From assembly GCF_009938225.1 (NCBI RefSeq), contig NZ_AP019658.1, positions 682,001 to 746,000 of the forward strand: a stretch of DNA of 64,000 bases, written 5' to 3'. Made by a program: the position numbers and the translations under genes. The notes under the pieces are model-generated. The model saw nothing but the letters and a program-made list of their open reading frames with translations. It ran no database searches and was not told the origin of the DNA. The number at the start of each line of letters is the position of its first letter. Within the stretch, counting starts at the first letter, position 1. Below, in pieces: positions 63,427 through 64,000 of this stretch. The stretch is from Vibrio ponticus. GTDB lineage: Bacteria; Pseudomonadota; Gammaproteobacteria; Enterobacterales; Vibrionaceae.

Positions 63427-64000
63427 TTAAAATACGAAATTAATCATGATAGTAAATAACTGAGCGTGATTTTTTGAATTCGGTGTGTCAATGAATGAGC
63501 CATTTTGATCTTCTTCTGCATTGAAGTACTGCCACTCGGCATTTAAAGATACATTGTAAAGTAGATCGTATCTGGTTCCGAGTAGAACACTATCACCGTC
63601 TAATTTGTGGTCATCATTGTATTGCTGCGCATAGGACAGATAGGGTTTGAATGAATTAAGTTGTATAGCACTCATCAGATACCATGAGTAAGTTCGGTCA
63701 TTTTTTTGCGCTTCTGCGGTAAGGGTAACATTATCAAATTCGTATTCAGCACCCAGTGAGAAAAGCTCAATTGTATTGTCTTTTTCTTCCGGTAATGAAA
63801 AGTTAAACAAAGTGACTTTTTGGTCATACTTTGATTTTAAATAAGATAAATTCCATCTTGAATTGTCATTCGACAGCGTGAAATTTAAACCCAGCATATT
63901 GTGAGTGTTCAATTCCAATAACGTTACGTCATTTAGCTGAATCTTTTTGTTGTCTTCTAACCCAAAAAAGGGCGTGATAGCTAAAGAATATTCTTCCGCA
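63427..64000 (-). CDS. Outer-membrane beta-barrel protein, 5' end outside window
   Basis: Open frame running through the window edge (191 codons visible). Seen: alternating amphipathic strands (LGAEYEFDNVTLTAEAQKND, YSWYLMSAIQLNSFKPYLSY, GTRYDLLYNVSLNAEWQYFN) and a terminal Phe in TIMINFVF, the usual signature of outer-membrane barrel proteins. The edge sequence begins AEEYSLAITPFFG, which could be just after a signal peptide. Resembles short porin-like proteins; substrate unknown. Confidence 0.75.
   Translation of the reverse strand, partial: AEEYSLAITPFFGLEDNKKIQLNDVTLLELNTHNMLGLNFTLSNDNSRWNLSYLKSKYDQKVTLFNFSLPEEKDNTIELFSLGAEYEFDNVTLTAEAQKNDRTYSWYLMSAIQLNSFKPYLSYAQQYNDDHKLDGDSVLLGTRYDLLYNVSLNAEWQYFNAEEDQNGSFIDTPNSKNHAQLFTIMINFVF

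Noticed and set aside
1..64000. CRISPR arrays, tRNA or rRNA genes, insertion sequences, integrases
   Set aside because: None seen: no regularly spaced repeats, no transposase or integrase motifs, no RNA gene signatures found by eye.

Overview
The window looks like a gammaproteobacterial chromosome segment from a Vibrio or close relative. The type VI secretion (T6SS) cluster follows the gene order of the Vibrio cholerae vipA-to-vasK locus. Several small genes (DUF3332 lipoprotein, YgiW-like OB-fold protein, YjdM) are typical of vibrios, and base composition is moderate and uneven. No rRNA, tRNA, CRISPR array, transposase or integrase was seen.

Positions 1-18600 hold a sulfatase and cell-envelope region. 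Two divergent, closely related exported sulfatases share a promoter region with a near-ideal CRP site. Downstream lie an exported octahaem cytochrome c with HEAT and TPR repeats, then a tightly overlapping moxR/DUF58/DUF4381/batA/batB(C)/batD operon. A LysR regulator, a YgiW-like protein, an exported HAD phosphatase and an FGE-like lipoprotein lacking the catalytic cysteines follow. The block closes with a radical-SAM anaerobic sulfatase maturase and an exported HEAT/TPR protein that is a haem-less paralogue of the cytochrome C-terminus. The sulfatase motif (CTAGR) suits the radical-SAM maturase, which ties the two ends of the block together.

Positions 18700-29600 are mixed. They carry a small zinc-ribbon membrane protein, a FAN1-type VRR-NUC nuclease, an OFA-family MFS transporter, a DUF3332 lipoprotein, and a signalling set: a LuxR-type response regulator facing a hybrid histidine kinase, which overlaps a FIST-domain (NosP-like) gene. 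An ExaC-type aldehyde dehydrogenase lies upstream. The set resembles the Pseudomonas NosP/NahK/ErbR ethanol-oxidation and NO-sensing neighbourhood.

Positions 29600-56970 start with an AT-rich gap of about 1 kb, then a complete T6SS structural operon (tssB, C, E, F, G, tagH, tssJ, K, L, H, vasH, tagO, tssA, tssM). In place of the vasL/vasM genes of V. cholerae comes a vgrG, a DUF4123 adaptor, a 1026-residue protein of unrecognised function and an exported Sel1-repeat protein. The last three overlap and look like an effector delivery and immunity module. No hcp gene is in the window.

Positions 56970-64000 contain a VOC-fold protein, an unrecognised 195-residue protein, yjdM, a four-gene non-classical chaperone-usher pilus operon built on DUF4402-type subunits, and the C-terminal part of an outer-membrane beta-barrel protein cut by the window edge.
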